A stretch of 64,000 nt of DNA. Source: Semisulcospira habei (Eukaryota > Mollusca > Gastropoda > Semisulcospiridae). Location of the stretch: contig BTPG01000004.1 of NCBI GenBank assembly GCA_036245525.1, positions 228,165,376-228,229,375 on the forward strand. The letters are read 5' to 3'. Below the pieces are notes generated by a model. The model searched no databases. It had not been told where the DNA came from and worked only from the letters and a program-made list of their open reading frames with translations. How positions within the stretch are numbered: position 1 is the first letter of the stretch; the number at the start of each line of letters is the position of its first letter. Made by a program: the position numbers and the translations under genes. This document shows positions 10,320 through 21,966 of this stretch, in pieces.

Positions 10320-13300
10320 TTAGGTCAGCACAATACAGCAAAAAGTGTCGAACAGAAAACTGCTCATCACAGGCAAAACACCATGGACGCTCATCCTGTT
10401 TAAGTAAGAGTGCGTAACATACGTGTGCCCGATGTGGAGCTGAGCAAGGACAGTCTCCTCACGGCGGCTGCCGCAGCGAAAAGGTAGACTGTCAGACAAC
10501 TTAGGAAGAGCTTCATGAAGCTTGTTCCCTTCCTCTTTGTCCCACTCGGACTGCCACTCGCGGGCTATGTACGCACTAATAACAGGTTTAAAATCACTAT
10601 AGACAGTCTGTGTGTCAGGGACTGGGTCACTGCGGGCACTAGTGGCAGCAGAATCTGCGATTCTGTTGCCTTCGATGCCCACATGGCCTGGGACCCAAAT
10701 AAAAATGATGTCATAATATTCCTTCATCAAGTCCGCGTAGAGCTCTCTAATCTGCACCAGCAGTGGATGGTCTGTTCCCGCGCCCTGAAGGGCCTGCAGG
10801 GCAGAAAGAGAGTCAGACAGAATCAGGAAGTTCCTTTCCCGAGACTGATAGGCATGCTTGAGTGCTAGCAGAATTGCCTGCAGTTCTGCACTAAATACAG
10901 AAGAATGGTCAGGGAGACGGAGCTTAAATGGGCGTCTAGGATGGCGAGAGGACACTGCAGCTGCAGCCACTCTTCCATCCTCAGATTTGGACCCATCCGT
11001 ATAAAGACGACAATAGCCAGGAAAAATTGAAAGGAGTTCATTGAGGCTCTGTTGGTATATGGCTGGTGGAGTACAATCCTTCTTGTGGGCAGTCAAGTCC
11101 AGCAAGATGTCAGGAACTGGTAGTAGCCAGGGTGGAGTGACGTGTTGCAGAGATTCCAAAACTTTGTCCAGGTCCACTCCAGCCGCCTGCAGATGAGGTC
11201 GGACATGGAAGGAAAGTGGACGGACAGCTCCCGGATGGGCATCGTAAATCTCTGCAAACGACGGGTTAAAAACACAATCATAGGCAGGATTTTCTGGATG
11301 GGCCTTCAGCTTCAGAACGTAGCTGAGCATGAGGCGGATGCGGTGGAGCCTGAGAGAAGGCTCCCCTGCCTCTGCATACAGACTAGGAACTGGAGATGTC
11401 CTGAAGGCCCCCAGACATATGCGCAGACCTTGATGGTGAATTGTGTTCAGACGCTGTAGAACAGACTTGGAAGCCGAGCCATATACCACAGAGCCGTAAT
11501 CCAGTTTGGACCAAACAAGGGCCCGGTACAGTCGAAGTAAGACGATGCGGTCTGCACCCCAGTCAGTACGACCAACGACACGAAGAATGTCGAGGGCCTT
11601 CCGACAAGAGGTTCTAAGGTAGTTAACATGGTTGCGGAAGGTCAATCTTTTGTTAAAGATGACCCCCAGAAACTTTGCCTCTTCGGCTACCTGAATTGGC
11701 ACTCCAGCAATGCTCAGGGTAGGTTTTGGAATACATTTCGTCTGGTTAGTAAAATGCACACAGACTGTCTTGGAGGGCGAGAACCTGAATCCGTTGAGAG
11801 ACACCCACCCCTGGATGCGATCAACGCACAGCTGCAAGCGCCTCTCAAGGGACGCAAGTCCTCGACCTCGTGCACACAAAGCAAAGTCGTCCACAAACAA
11901 AGAGCATTCAGAATCATCCTTGACGGCCTTTACAATGTTATTTATTTTAATGCTAAATAAAACAGGAGATAGAATGCTGCCCTGCGGGACACCCATCTCC
12001 TGTTCAAAGGAGTCGGAGTGGGTGGAGCCCACACGGACATGGAACGACCTGTTAGACAAAAAATTGTGAATAAAAACAGGCAGGTGCCCTTTAAAACCCA
12101 CGTCCGACAAATCAGACATTATACCATACTTCCAGGTAGTTACATATGCCTTTTCAAGATCAAAGAAAATTGCATAGACATGCTGCTTGTTGACAAAAGC
12201 ATCTCGGATAAAAGACTCAAAGCGGACTAGATGGTCAGTTGTACTACGGAACCACCGGAAACCGCACTGGAGGTCTGTGATGAGACCACGTGACTCAAGA
12301 TGCCACACCAGTCGGGCGTTGATCAAGCGTTCCATAGTCTTACATAAACATGATGTCAAAGCTATTGGCCGGTAGTTGCCCGGGTCGGAAGGATCCTTAC
12401 CCGGCTTGGGGATTGGCACAACCACAGCCTGGCGACAAGATGGCGGAAAACGACCGGTTATCCAGATATGGTTAAAGGCCTTGAGAAGTACAAGGAGTGA
12501 ATCCTCAGGCAGATGAGTTAGGAGCTGATAATGGATGGTATCTAATCCAGCAGCAGAGTCAGTACATTTCTGCATGGCTTACTGCAATTCTGAAAACGTA
12601 AAGGGGGCATTATAGTCTTCCGAGTTATCTGATATAAAATCACAAGCACAAGATTCTCGCTTCTCCTTCTCTCTCTGGAAGAAAGGTGAATAATGCTCTG
12701 TTGAAGAATTATGGGCAATGGTGGAGGCAAGCAAATTGGCCACAGCCTTTTTATCTGTGACCAAACTGGCACCATCTCTAAGATGGCCGACAGAAGCCGA
12801 GCCACCCCTGCCCTTAATTCTTCGAACAGCCTTCCAAACATTTTGGGATGGAGTCCTAGAAGATAAAGATGAGACGAAGCGTCTCCAGGAAGCACGGCGT
12901 TCACTTTTTAAAATGTAACGGGCTTTCGCCCGCTGTCTTTTAAATGTTAAAATATTTGCTTGCGACGGATTATGAAAAGCACGTCGCTGAGCAGATTTGC
13001 GCATTGTTTGGGCCTTGCGGCACTCTTCATTGAACCATGGTACTCTCGGCTTCCAAAGGAGTGATGTGGAAGTTCTAGGGATGGTTTCACCTGCAACCTC
13101 CAACAAAATAGAAGTAAAACAAGAAACAGGTTCTTCAGCTGACATGACCACCTCCTCTGTAAGACGAGACTGACAGAGGGAGGCGAACAGAGGCCAGTTA
13201 GCTTTCTTGAGATTCCAGCGCCCTACCGGCGAATCCTCCTCACAGCTGACCAATGACAGGACTACTGGTAAGTGGTCACTACCACACAGGTCATCGTGAA

Positions 13301-13889
13301 CCTTCCAGTCAAAGTCCAGCATGAGAGAAGGATCACACACAGTGAGGTCTAGAACAGAACCAGATCCAGAACCTGAGTTAGAGTATGTAGGTGAGCCATC
13401 ATTAAAGACACATAGGTTAAGTTGAGAAAAAACATCTTCTAACATCTGACCTCTGCCATCATAGTGGTCACTACCCCAAAGGTGAGCGTGACCGTTAAAA
13501 TCCCCCATGAGAATAAAGGGAGGGGGCAGTTGATCTAAGTTAAAAATATCATTGCTACAGACCCGCAGTGATGGTGGCAGGTAAATACTGCATATGGTTA
13601 TGGTCTTCTTGAAGGTAACCCGAGCTGCGACAGCCTGAAGACCGGTGTCGATGCTAACGGGGCTATATAAAATTTGGCTACTAATGAGAAGAGCCGCTCC
13701 ACCCGAGCGCCTCTCCGAATCAGAGCCTTTATGTATAACATTAAAACCATTAAAGGACACAGGGTCAGAAGTCTTCAGGTAAGTCTCCTGAAGAGATATT
13801 ACTGAGGGGTTATAGAACTTGACTAAAAGACGCAATTCCTCAAAGTTAGCTTGAAAACCACGACAATTCCACTGAAGCAAAGAGTCCAT
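10320..13889 (-). pseudogene. LINE-I ORF2: APE endonuclease, RT and RNase H, one nonsense codon
   Basis: About 1190 codons from MDSLLQWNCRGFQANFEELR. APE: N in QWNCRG, E in SLQETYLK, D/N in LMGDFNGHAHLWG, and the late GSDHLPVVL. RT: PIPKPGKDPSDPGNYRPIAL, FFDLEKAY, GVPQGSILSPVLF, and FVDD in SLFVDDFAL. RNase H: LYTDGSKS, SAELQA, LSDSLSAL, VPGHVGIEGN. The only break in the body is TAA at 12576-12578 (FSELQ*AMQKC), where copy e reads CAA. A 4-bp loss near 10405 alters the extreme C-terminus. This is the best-preserved ORF2 of the family here. Confidence 0.9.
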
Positions 13890-13891
13890 GA

Positions 13892-15337
13892 TTAAGTCTT
13901 ATCTGGGGGTAAGGAGTTTTTTCCCCCCCCTTTTTCCTTTACCTTGGAAGGAGTTGAAGAAACAGAGGGGGGCCGGCTCCCGGGCCTCCTCTGGTTCTTC
14001 GGAGAGGAAGGGGGTGGAGCTGCCGCAGCATCAGCAACAACAACTTCCACTCCCTCCATCCGCTCTTCCAGTGCAGCATATTTGTTTTGAAGGGGGACAT
14101 CTGTGTTCCCCTTCTGGGCCCGTGCGCACAGCGGTCCCATAGATTTCTTAGACTTCTGGTCCTGGGCAGCATTCCTGCCGCTAGAGTTAGCGGCCTTAGA
14201 AGGCTGACCAGAGCCAGAAGCCTTTGGAGTTGACTGACTAACAGGTTTGGGTGGGGGCTGAGGCTTAGGGGCAACAGAAGGCGGCACAACCGGACCGGCA
14301 GTGTCCGCCTTCTGCGTTCCCTGGCTCCTTGTCACCACCGGAGGAGGGTTACTCTCCAGGGGCGAGATGAGCCGAGGCTCCGCCCCCAACCAAGAAGTTG
14401 GGGTCTGACATGAAAAGTCTTTGGTGGGGCGCTTGCCTGCCACCGCTGCACTAAAAGTATACACAGAGGTGTTAGAGGTTGGGGCAGCCGCAGCTGCACC
14501 AGGGCCTTCAACCAGTTTTTTGGCATCCAGAAAGGACAACCCCTTCTCCACACGCACCTGCTGAATCTTGCACTCGGATATCCAACGAGGGCATTTCTTA
14601 TCCGAAGCCATATGCGCCCCCTGGCAATTCACACACAGGGGGGTGGCTGTGCAGGACTCAGCAGAGTGTCCGGGCCTAGTGCAACGGGCGCATGAAGCCT
14701 CTGCCCGACGGCATGTCTTCTACCCATGGCCATACTTTTGGCACTTGAAGCAACGGAGGGGAAGAGGGACGTACTTTTTCACTCTCAGGGAGTAGTAACC
14801 TCCCCAGATGGTAGTAGGAGGGGTGGGGGTGCCAAACGTCAGGATGATGGTAAGGAGACGGATCTCCCCACCACCTTGCTTGGAAGCGAAGCGCCTGACG
14901 TAAGTCAGCCCCTGAGACTTAAGGTTCCTTACAAGTTCATCTTCTGACAGTTCTGCCAAAGCTTGATCTTTGATTACGCCTCTTGACGAATTCATAGTTT
15001 TGTGGGGTGTGACTTCCACAGGAGTGTCTCCGATGGAAGAGAGCCCCAGTAGCCCGCTAGAGTGTGCCCGAGTACGGCACTCCACCAGCAAGTCACCAGA
15101 CCTGAGGCGCTGGGCGTCAGGCCTGCCAACACGGCTCCTGCGGGTCTCCCCCCACCAGAAAAGGATGCAGCTTGGTAACTGGTTTCTCCTTCATCTTGCT
15201 ATGGACAATGAGGAAGCGAGGCCATACGGCCGACGCCTGAGGCGTCGCTTCCTCACAGTCTGAATCACTGTCATGTTCAAATTCGGTGTCTATGTGCCGT
15301 TTCTGTGCTAGTTTTGTTTTTTTTTTGTTTTATCCAT
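13892..15337 (-). pseudogene. LINE-I ORF1 (gag-like, three CCHC knuckles), broken
   Basis: Starts at ATG 15337 (MDTTKKTK-like N-terminus as in copy f). Contains a conserved middle region (SSRGVIKDQALAELSEDELV, TPPTTIWGGYYSLRVKKYV) and zinc knuckles: CFKCQKYGHG, CARCTRPGHSAESC and CVNCQGAHMASDKKC. A long Pro/Ala/Ser-rich tail follows. Such ORF1 proteins bind RNA and form the ribonucleoprotein. Two breaks: an extra C near 15150 shifts the frame, and TAG at 14718-14720 replaces the Gln of GHGQKTC. The stop lies 2 bp before the ORF2 start, suggesting reinitiation. Confidence 0.87.
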
Positions 15338-15963
15338 ATTATATTAGTAGAGATCCCACGGGGGTCCCCGCCCGCCACCGAGCCCAACAAGGGAAAGTGC
15401 AATTGTCGGCAGGTCTCCAGCCGACGCACAATGGAGACTGCCAGAAAGATATACTCAAGGGGGTAAGCCCGATTGAACCGTTTGAGCCACCGCCTTCTAT
15501 CACACCGTTGAATGCAGGAGAATACTAAAGCACCTAATCAGCAGCAAAGGCTATAGCATGGTGCTCCGTATAGCAACCCGCATGTCAACAGTGGGATAGG
15601 GCTCAACGTGACAAGAGCCGATTGACTAGGCCGGTATGACTAGCCTCCCGTTTAGGCAGAAGTCAAGGCCAAAGTGGAGTGTTTCAGCCACCAGGATCCT
15701 CTTCTCCCCCGACACGGGTCTCCAAGCACGGCAAACACTTGGGATCCAAAGGACCAAAAGCTCACAAGTATTTTTAAGGACCAATCCAACATGGTACGAC
15801 CTGGGTTAGCACAGCTCCTTAAAAACCGGACCAGTGAAAAAGACTGAACAACATATCTGCTGACATCAAGTCCTAATCCTGGACAAAGATGGAACCCGTC
15901 TGCTAGCCCACTCAGTCAGTGACTGAGGAGACTACCCACCCACGCCACGTGGAGGCCGGTGCC
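15338..15963 (-). other. LINE-I 5' leader (copy b)
   Basis: About 630 bp with no ORF, almost identical to 25100-25744 and 35034-35692. It would contain the internal promoter of the LINE. No individual promoter motif was recognised. Confidence 0.7.
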
Positions 15964-15964
15964 G

Positions 15965-16453
15965 AGCGGACCACAGGTTAAGTTGAGAAAAAACATCTTC
16001 TAACATATGACCTCTGCCATCATAGTGGTCACTACCCCAAAGGTGAGCGTGACCGTTAAAATCCCCCATGAGAATAAAGGGAGGGGGCAGTTGATCAACT
16101 AAATTAAAAAAATCATTACTACAGACCCGCAGGGATGGTGGCAGGTAGATACTGCATATGGTTATGGTCTTCTTCAAGGTAACCCGAGCTGCGACAGCCT
16201 GAAGACAGGTGTCGATGCTAACGGGGCTACATAATATTTGGCTACTAATGAGAAGAGCCACTCCACCCAAGCGCCTCTCCGAATCAGAGCCTTTATGTAT
16301 AACATTAAAACCATTAAAGGACACAGGGTCAGAAGTCTTCAGGTAAGCCTCCTGAAAAGATATTACTGAGGGGTTATAGCACTTGACTAAAAGACATAAT
16401 TCCTCAAAGTTAGCTTGAAAACCATGACAATTCCACTGAAGCAGAGAGTCCAT
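15965..16453 (-). pseudogene. LINE-I ORF2 N-terminus (endonuclease fragment, copy c)
   Basis: Reads MDSLLQWNCHGFQANFEELC through LMGDFNGHAHLWG to DVFSQLNLW and then runs into the 5' end of copy b. The APE Asn, Glu and GDFN residues are kept but the RT is absent. Confidence 0.85.
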
Positions 16454-16455
16454 GA

Positions 16456-17375
16456 TTATGTCTTATCTGGGGGTGCGGAGTTTTTCCCCCCTTTTTCCTT
16501 TGCCTTGGGAGGAGTTGGTGAAACAGAGGGAGGCCGGCTCCCGGGCCTCCTCTGGTTCTTAGGAGATGAAGGGGGTGGGAGCTGCCGCAGCATCGGCAAC
16601 TTCCACTCCCTCCATCTGCTCCTCCAATGCAGCATATTTGTTTTGAAGGGGGACATCAGTGTTCCCCTTCTGGGCCCGTGCGCACGGCGGTCCCATAGAT
16701 TTCTTAGACTTCTGGTCCTGGGCAGCGGTCCTGCCGCTAGAGTTAGCGGCCTTAGAAGGCTGACCAGAGCCAGAAACCTTTGGCGTTGACAAACTAGCAG
16801 GTTTGGGTGGGGGCTGAGGCTTAGGAGCAGCAGAAGGTGGTGCCACCGGACCGGTAGCGTCCGCCCTCTGCGTTCCCTGGCTCCTCGTCACCACCGGAGG
16901 AGGGTTACTCTCCAGGGGCGAGAGGATCCGAGGCTCCGCCCCCAACCAAGAAGTTGGGGTTTGACAAGAGAAGTCTTTGGTGGGGCGCTTGCCTGCCACC
17001 GCAGCACTGAAAGTATACACAAAGTTGTTATTTGAGTTTAGCGCAGCCTCAGCTGCACCAGGGCCATCAACCAGTTTTTTGGCGTCCGCAAAGGACAGCC
17101 CCTTCTCCACACGCACCTGCTGAATCCTGCACTCAGAGATCCAACAAGGGCACTTCTTGTCCGAAGCCATATGCGCCCCCTGGCAATTCACACACAGGGG
17201 GATGGCTGTGCAGGACTCAGCAGAGTGTCCGGGCTTAGTGCAACGGGCGCATAGAGCCTCTGCCTGGCGGCATGTCTTCTGCCCATGGCCATACTTTTGG
17301 CACTTAAGCACCGGAGGGGGAGAGGGACGTACTTTTTCACTTTTAGGGAGTAATAACCTCCCCAGATGGTAGTAT
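16456..17375 (-). pseudogene. LINE-I ORF1 fragment (copy c)
   Basis: Contains the zinc-knuckle region (KCQKYGHGQKTCRQAEALC, CTKPGHSAESC, CVNCQGAHMASDKKC) and the Pro/Ala-rich tail. The N-terminal third is missing. There is a frame change near 16560. Upstream of 17375 the long ORF runs into antisense RTE sequence, so its first ~85 residues are not LINE protein. Confidence 0.8.
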
Positions 17376-17655
17376 GGCCATACAGAAAGACCAGTAAAAG
17401 ACAAAGAAGGCAAGCCTATTGCAGACAGAGCAGACCAACTCGACAGATGGGCCGAGTATTTTGAAAGGTTACTGAACAGACCTAGCCCACCCAACCCCCC
17501 AGACATCCAGCCGGCAGAGACCGACCTACCCATCAGCTGTGACAGACCCAGCCGGGAAGAGATCAGAAGAGCAGTGGCATTTTTGAAGAACGGCAAAGCA
17601 GGATGGCCAGATGGCATCCCAGCGGAGCCTCTGAAAGCAGACCTAGAGACAAAGG
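17376..17655 (+). mobile_element. RTE-A internal fragment
   Basis: Matches 3134-3420 of RTE-A copy 1 (YGHTERPVKDKEGKPIAD through FLKNGKA). Truncated at both ends. The right end meets the GTTA repeat tail of LINE-I copy d. Confidence 0.85.
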
Positions 17656-18088
17656 TGGAGTTAGTTAGTTATTTGGGTTTAACGCCGAGCAGGCGACTAA
17701 GGCCATCTCACGGCGGGATGGGTAAAAATCTGGTCAGCCAGACTAAAAGCAAGGTCTTAAGACAAGATGTAAATATAGATTAAAAATCTCAGGCTAAAAT
17801 GTCGCACGTCTTGAAAAGAAACGTCTACAGACTCTCAAAAAGGGCAAATAAAAAAGATTCACATAGTCTATGAATGCTCAGATCTTGTTAAAAATATTGC
17901 ATGCTCGCAAGAAATTGAAGATTTTGTCCGGGGGAACATCCCGGAACAAAACCTTCAAGGAGTCTGCTGTGAAGTGTTTATATCTGATGTCAATTAGGTC
18001 AGCACAATACAGCAAAAAGTGTCAAACAGAAAACTGCTCATCACAGGCAAAACACCATGGACGCTCATCCTGTTTAAGTAAGTAAGTA
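17656..18088 (-). mobile_element. LINE-I copy d, 3'-end fragment
   Basis: 430 bp nearly identical to the 3' end of copy e (18089-18505), including the GTTAGTTAGTT tail and the same internal sequence. It is 5' truncated at a GTAA-rich point near 18075-18088. With copy e it forms a direct tandem repeat of LINE 3' ends. Confidence 0.88.
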
Positions 18089-21000
18089 AGTTAGTTAGTT
18101 ATTTGGGTTTAACGCCGAGCAGGCGACTAAGGCCATCTCACGGCGAGATGAATAAAAATCTGGTCAGCCAGACTAAAAGCAAGGTCTTAAAACAAGATGT
18201 AAATATAGATTAAAAATCTCAGGCTAAAATGTCGCACGTCTTTAATAGAAACGTCTACAGACTATCAAAAAGGGCAAATAAAAAAGATTCACATAGTCTA
18301 TAAATGCTCAGATCTTGTTAAAAATATTGCATGCTTGCAAGAAATTGAAGATTTCGTCCGGGGGAACATCCCGGAACAAAACCTTCAAGGAGTCTGCTGT
18401 GAAGTGTTTATATCTGGTGTCAATGAGGTCAGCACAATACAGCAAAAAGTGTCAAACAGAAAACTGCTCATCACAGGCAAAACACCATGGACGCTCATCC
18501 TGTTTAAGTAAGTAAGAGTGCGTAACATAAGTGTGCCCGATGTGGAGCCGAGCAAGGACAGTCTCCTCACGGCGGCTGCCGCAGCGGAAAGGTAGACTGT
18601 CAGACAACGTAGGAAGAGCTTCATGAAGCTTGTTCCCTTCCTCTTTGTCCCACTCGGACTGCCACTCGCGGCCTATGTACGCACTAATCACAGGTTTAAA
18701 ATCACTAAAAACAGTCTGTGTGTCAGGGACAGGGTCACTGCGGGCACTGTTGGCAGCAGAATCTGCGGTTCTGTTGCCTTCGATGCCCACATGGCCTGGG
18801 ACCCAAATAAAAATGATGTCATAATTTTCCTTCATCAAGTCTGCGTAGAGCTCTCTAATCCTCATCAGCAGTGGGTGGTCTGTTCCCGCGCCCTGAAGGG
18901 CCTGCAGGGCAGAAAGAGAGTCAGACAGAATCAGGAAGTTCCGTTCCCGAGACTGATAGGCATGCTTGAGTGCCAGCAGAATTGCCTGCAGTTCTGCACT
19001 AAATACAGAGGAATGGTCAGGTAGGCGGAGCTTAAATGGGCGTCTAGGATGGCGAGAGGACACTGCAGCCGCAGCCACTCTCCCATTTCCAGACTTGGAC
19101 CCATCCGTATAAAGACGACAATAGCCAGGAAAACTTGAAAGGAGTTCATTGAGGCTCTGTTGGTATATGGCTGATGGAGTACAATCCTTCTTGTGGGCGG
19201 TCAAGTCCAGCAAGATGTCAGGAACTGGTAGTTGCCAGGGTGGAGTGACGTGTTGCAGAGATTCTAAAACTTTGTCTAGGTCCACTCCGGCCGCCTGCAG
19301 ATGAGGTCGGACACGGAAGGAAAGTGGACGGACAGCTCCCGGATGGGCATCATAAATCTCTGCAAACGACGGGTTAAAAACACAATCATAGGCAGGATTA
19401 TCTGGATGGGCCTTCAGCTTCAGAACGTAGCTGAGTATGAGGCGGATGCAGCGGAGCCTGAGAGAAGGCTCCCCGGCCTCGGCATACAGACTAGGAACTG
19501 GAGATGTCCTGAAGGCCCCTAGACATATGCGCAGACCTTGATGGTGAATTGTGTTCAGACGCTGTAGAACAGACTTGGAAGCCGAGCCATATACCACAGA
19601 GCCGTAATCCAGTTTGGACCGAACAAGGGCCCGGTACAGTCGAAGTAAGACAATGCGGTCTGCACCCCAGTCAGTACGACCAATGACACGAAGAATGTCA
19701 AGGGCCTTCTGACAAGAGATTCTAAGGTAGTTAACATGGTTGCAGAAGGTCAATCTTTTGTCAAAGATGACCCCCAGAAACTTTGCCTCTTCGGCCACCT
19801 GAATTGGCACTCCAGCAATGCTCAGGGTAGGTTTTGGAAAAAAATTCGTCTGGTTAGTAAAATGCACACAGACTGTCTTGGAGGGTGAGAACCTCAATCC
19901 ATTGAGAGACACCCATCCCTGGATGCGATCAACGCACAGCTGCAAGCGCCTCTCAAGGGACGTAAGTCCTCGACCTCGTGCACACAAAGCAAAGTCATCC
20001 ACAAACAAAGAGCATTCAGAATCATCCTTGACGGCCTTTACAATGTTATTTATTTTAATGCTAAATAAAACAGGAGATAGAATGCTGCCCTGCGGGACAC
20101 CCATCTCCTGTTCAAAGGAGTCAGAGAGGGTGGAGCCCACACGGACATGGAACGACCTGTTAGACAAAAAAGTTGTGGATAAAAACAGGCAGGTGCCCTT
20201 TAAAACCCATGTCCGACAAATCAGACATTATACCATACTTCCAGGTAGTGTCATATGCCTTTTCAAGATCAAAGAAAATTGCACAGACATGCTGCTTGTT
20301 GACAAAAGCATCTCGGATAAAAGACTCAAAGCGGACTAGATGGTCAGTTGTACTACGAAAGCGCCGGAAACTGCACTGGAGGTCTGTGATGAGACCATGT
20401 GACTCGAGATGCCACACCTGTCGGGCGTTGACCAAGCGTTCCATAGTCTTACATAAACATGATGTCAAAGCTATTGGCCGGTAGTTGCCCGGGTCGGAAG
20501 GATCCTTACCCGGCTTCAGACCTGTGCACACCTCCATAACATCTTTCAGGACTTTTCCGACAGTTTTCAGTATTATTCACAACATGTCAGTATTTTCGGA
20601 AATTTTGTCTCTTCCAAATGTCATCCTTTTTAAGTTTTACTTTGCATAAAATAATAAATGTCCATACCTATAATAATAATAATAACAATCAAGACATACC
20701 TTGTTGAATTGAGCGTGCTTATGTTTTCTTTCATTATTGTCCTCACAGCCAACAGGGGCCCAGCTCACTTTAGAATTAATAGCTACAGTCTGAATGATAT
20801 TCCTATTCACGGGCACAGTCAGTGTTATAGCATTGCACCAAGAGTCTACAAGAGCCTAAGTTCATGTCAGTCTTTTTCTTCTTACAATTACTATACTGGA
20901 ACACAGAGAAAAACTATACACTAAGTGACTAACTGTACAATTAATCCAATCAGTATCTCAATTCAATCACTGAAGAGACTGATAATAGGCACTCTTGAAT

Positions 21001-21111
21001 TTCTTCAATTTCTCAGAAGAATGCTGCCTGCTGCTGTCAAAAGGATGACCAGGCTTTGACTTTAAAAGAAGCAATCTGCCAGTGAAGCTCTGTGGTCCGT
21101 TCTGTTTTTTC

Positions 21112-21540
21112 TTACTGTCGAGAAAATTCTTTCACAGTGTGCATTACTGGTGCCTTTGTGTCAGCAGAGGCCAATGACAAATTATGATGCACGATCAATT
21201 CACACATTTTGACTTCAGCGTTTGTGATACCAAGCTGATCTTCTTCCGTGTTTTTTGCAGTTGAGGCCGACGAAAAAAACGAAGTAATACAACTGTTTTT
21301 CTTAGCTGCCTCGATTGACTGGTGCTTTGAAGATTTCACATGACGTGCGATGTCATTTCCTCCGCCGCTTCGGATTGAGATGTCCGTTTCACAGATTTTG
21401 CAAAAAAACATGGCAACTACTCTGTTTACTTTGTGAAAGGAAAGGCCAAGTTTTGCTGTAAGCACTTTGATAAGTTTGCAAACGTCTTTTCTTTGCACAT
21501 GGCTCTCGTTCCTCATTATCAGAATGCTGAAAATCAGCAC
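21112..21540 (-). pseudogene. transposase N-terminal fragment, BED-like zinc finger
   Basis: Contains FFCKICETDISIRSGG followed by NDIARHVKSSKHQ: a C-x2-C and H-x5-H arrangement like the BED-type fingers at the N-terminus of several eukaryotic transposases. After it comes a Ser-rich linker and a helical stretch (MCELIVHHNLSLASAD) often seen just upstream of the catalytic domain. The catalytic domain is absent and the frame stops at 21112. Confidence 0.65.
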
Positions 21541-21582
21541 TTTCCGCCATTTTAAGCACTACCGGAAAACGTGCTGTGAAAG

Positions 21583-21966
21583 ATTGATTGATTGATTGTA
21601 CATTGCTTAACGTCCCGACAGCAACAAGGCTTTCTCAGGACGTGCCTGCACTGCTTGTGGGAAAAAAAAAAGAATATTGAATGTATGTCGCCAGCCGGTC
21701 CACTACGTTAAATAAACTTACAACATGGGGCCTAAATAAAGCTAAAACCATTTGGCAACACACATCCAATATCAAGAGCTACAGGCATTGCAGACAGTAG
21801 GGAGAGTTTTAAAAAGGCAAATACAGGTGAATGGACAAAGGGTAGACAGAAACACATGCCCCAGAATAGAGAGGAAAACCCACCCTGTGGGGCTGACCAG
21901 GGTGACCCTGGGAACTAAAAAGTACCTAACCCCACCCAAGTCCCCCAGGGCAGACCCGGGTGGGGG
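21583..21966 (-). repeat. SINE-like retroposon S2, complete with target duplication
   Basis: Same unit as S1. It is bounded by the 12-bp duplication GTGCTGTGAAAG (21571-21582 and 21967-21978), which lies inside the DNA transposon. The (AATC)n tail is at the left, so the copy is minus strand. The long A/T-primed duplication shows it moved by target-primed reverse transcription. Confidence 0.92.

Larger units (their letters stand above)
10090..15963 (-). mobile_element. LINE-I copy b, near full length
   Basis: Minus-strand, two-ORF non-LTR retrotransposon. It has a 5' leader (15338-15963), ORF1 gag (13892-15337) and ORF2 APE-RT-RNase H (10320-13889), separated by only 2 bp. RNase H after the RT and three zinc knuckles in ORF1 place it in the I superfamily. 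The 5' end (GGAGGCCGGTGCCG on the plus strand) recurs in copies e and f, so the element is complete at that end. At the 3' side about 110 bp of tail with TTAG repeats, present in copies d and e, is replaced by LINE-B copy 2. Confidence 0.88.
15964..17375 (-). mobile_element. LINE-I copy c, truncated at both ends
   Basis: Minus-strand fragment with the first ~163 codons of ORF2 (15965-16453) and most of ORF1 (16456-17375). Its 3' side is cut in the endonuclease and joined directly to the 5' end of copy b. Its 5' side is cut in ORF1 and joined to an RTE-A fragment at 17376. Confidence 0.85.
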
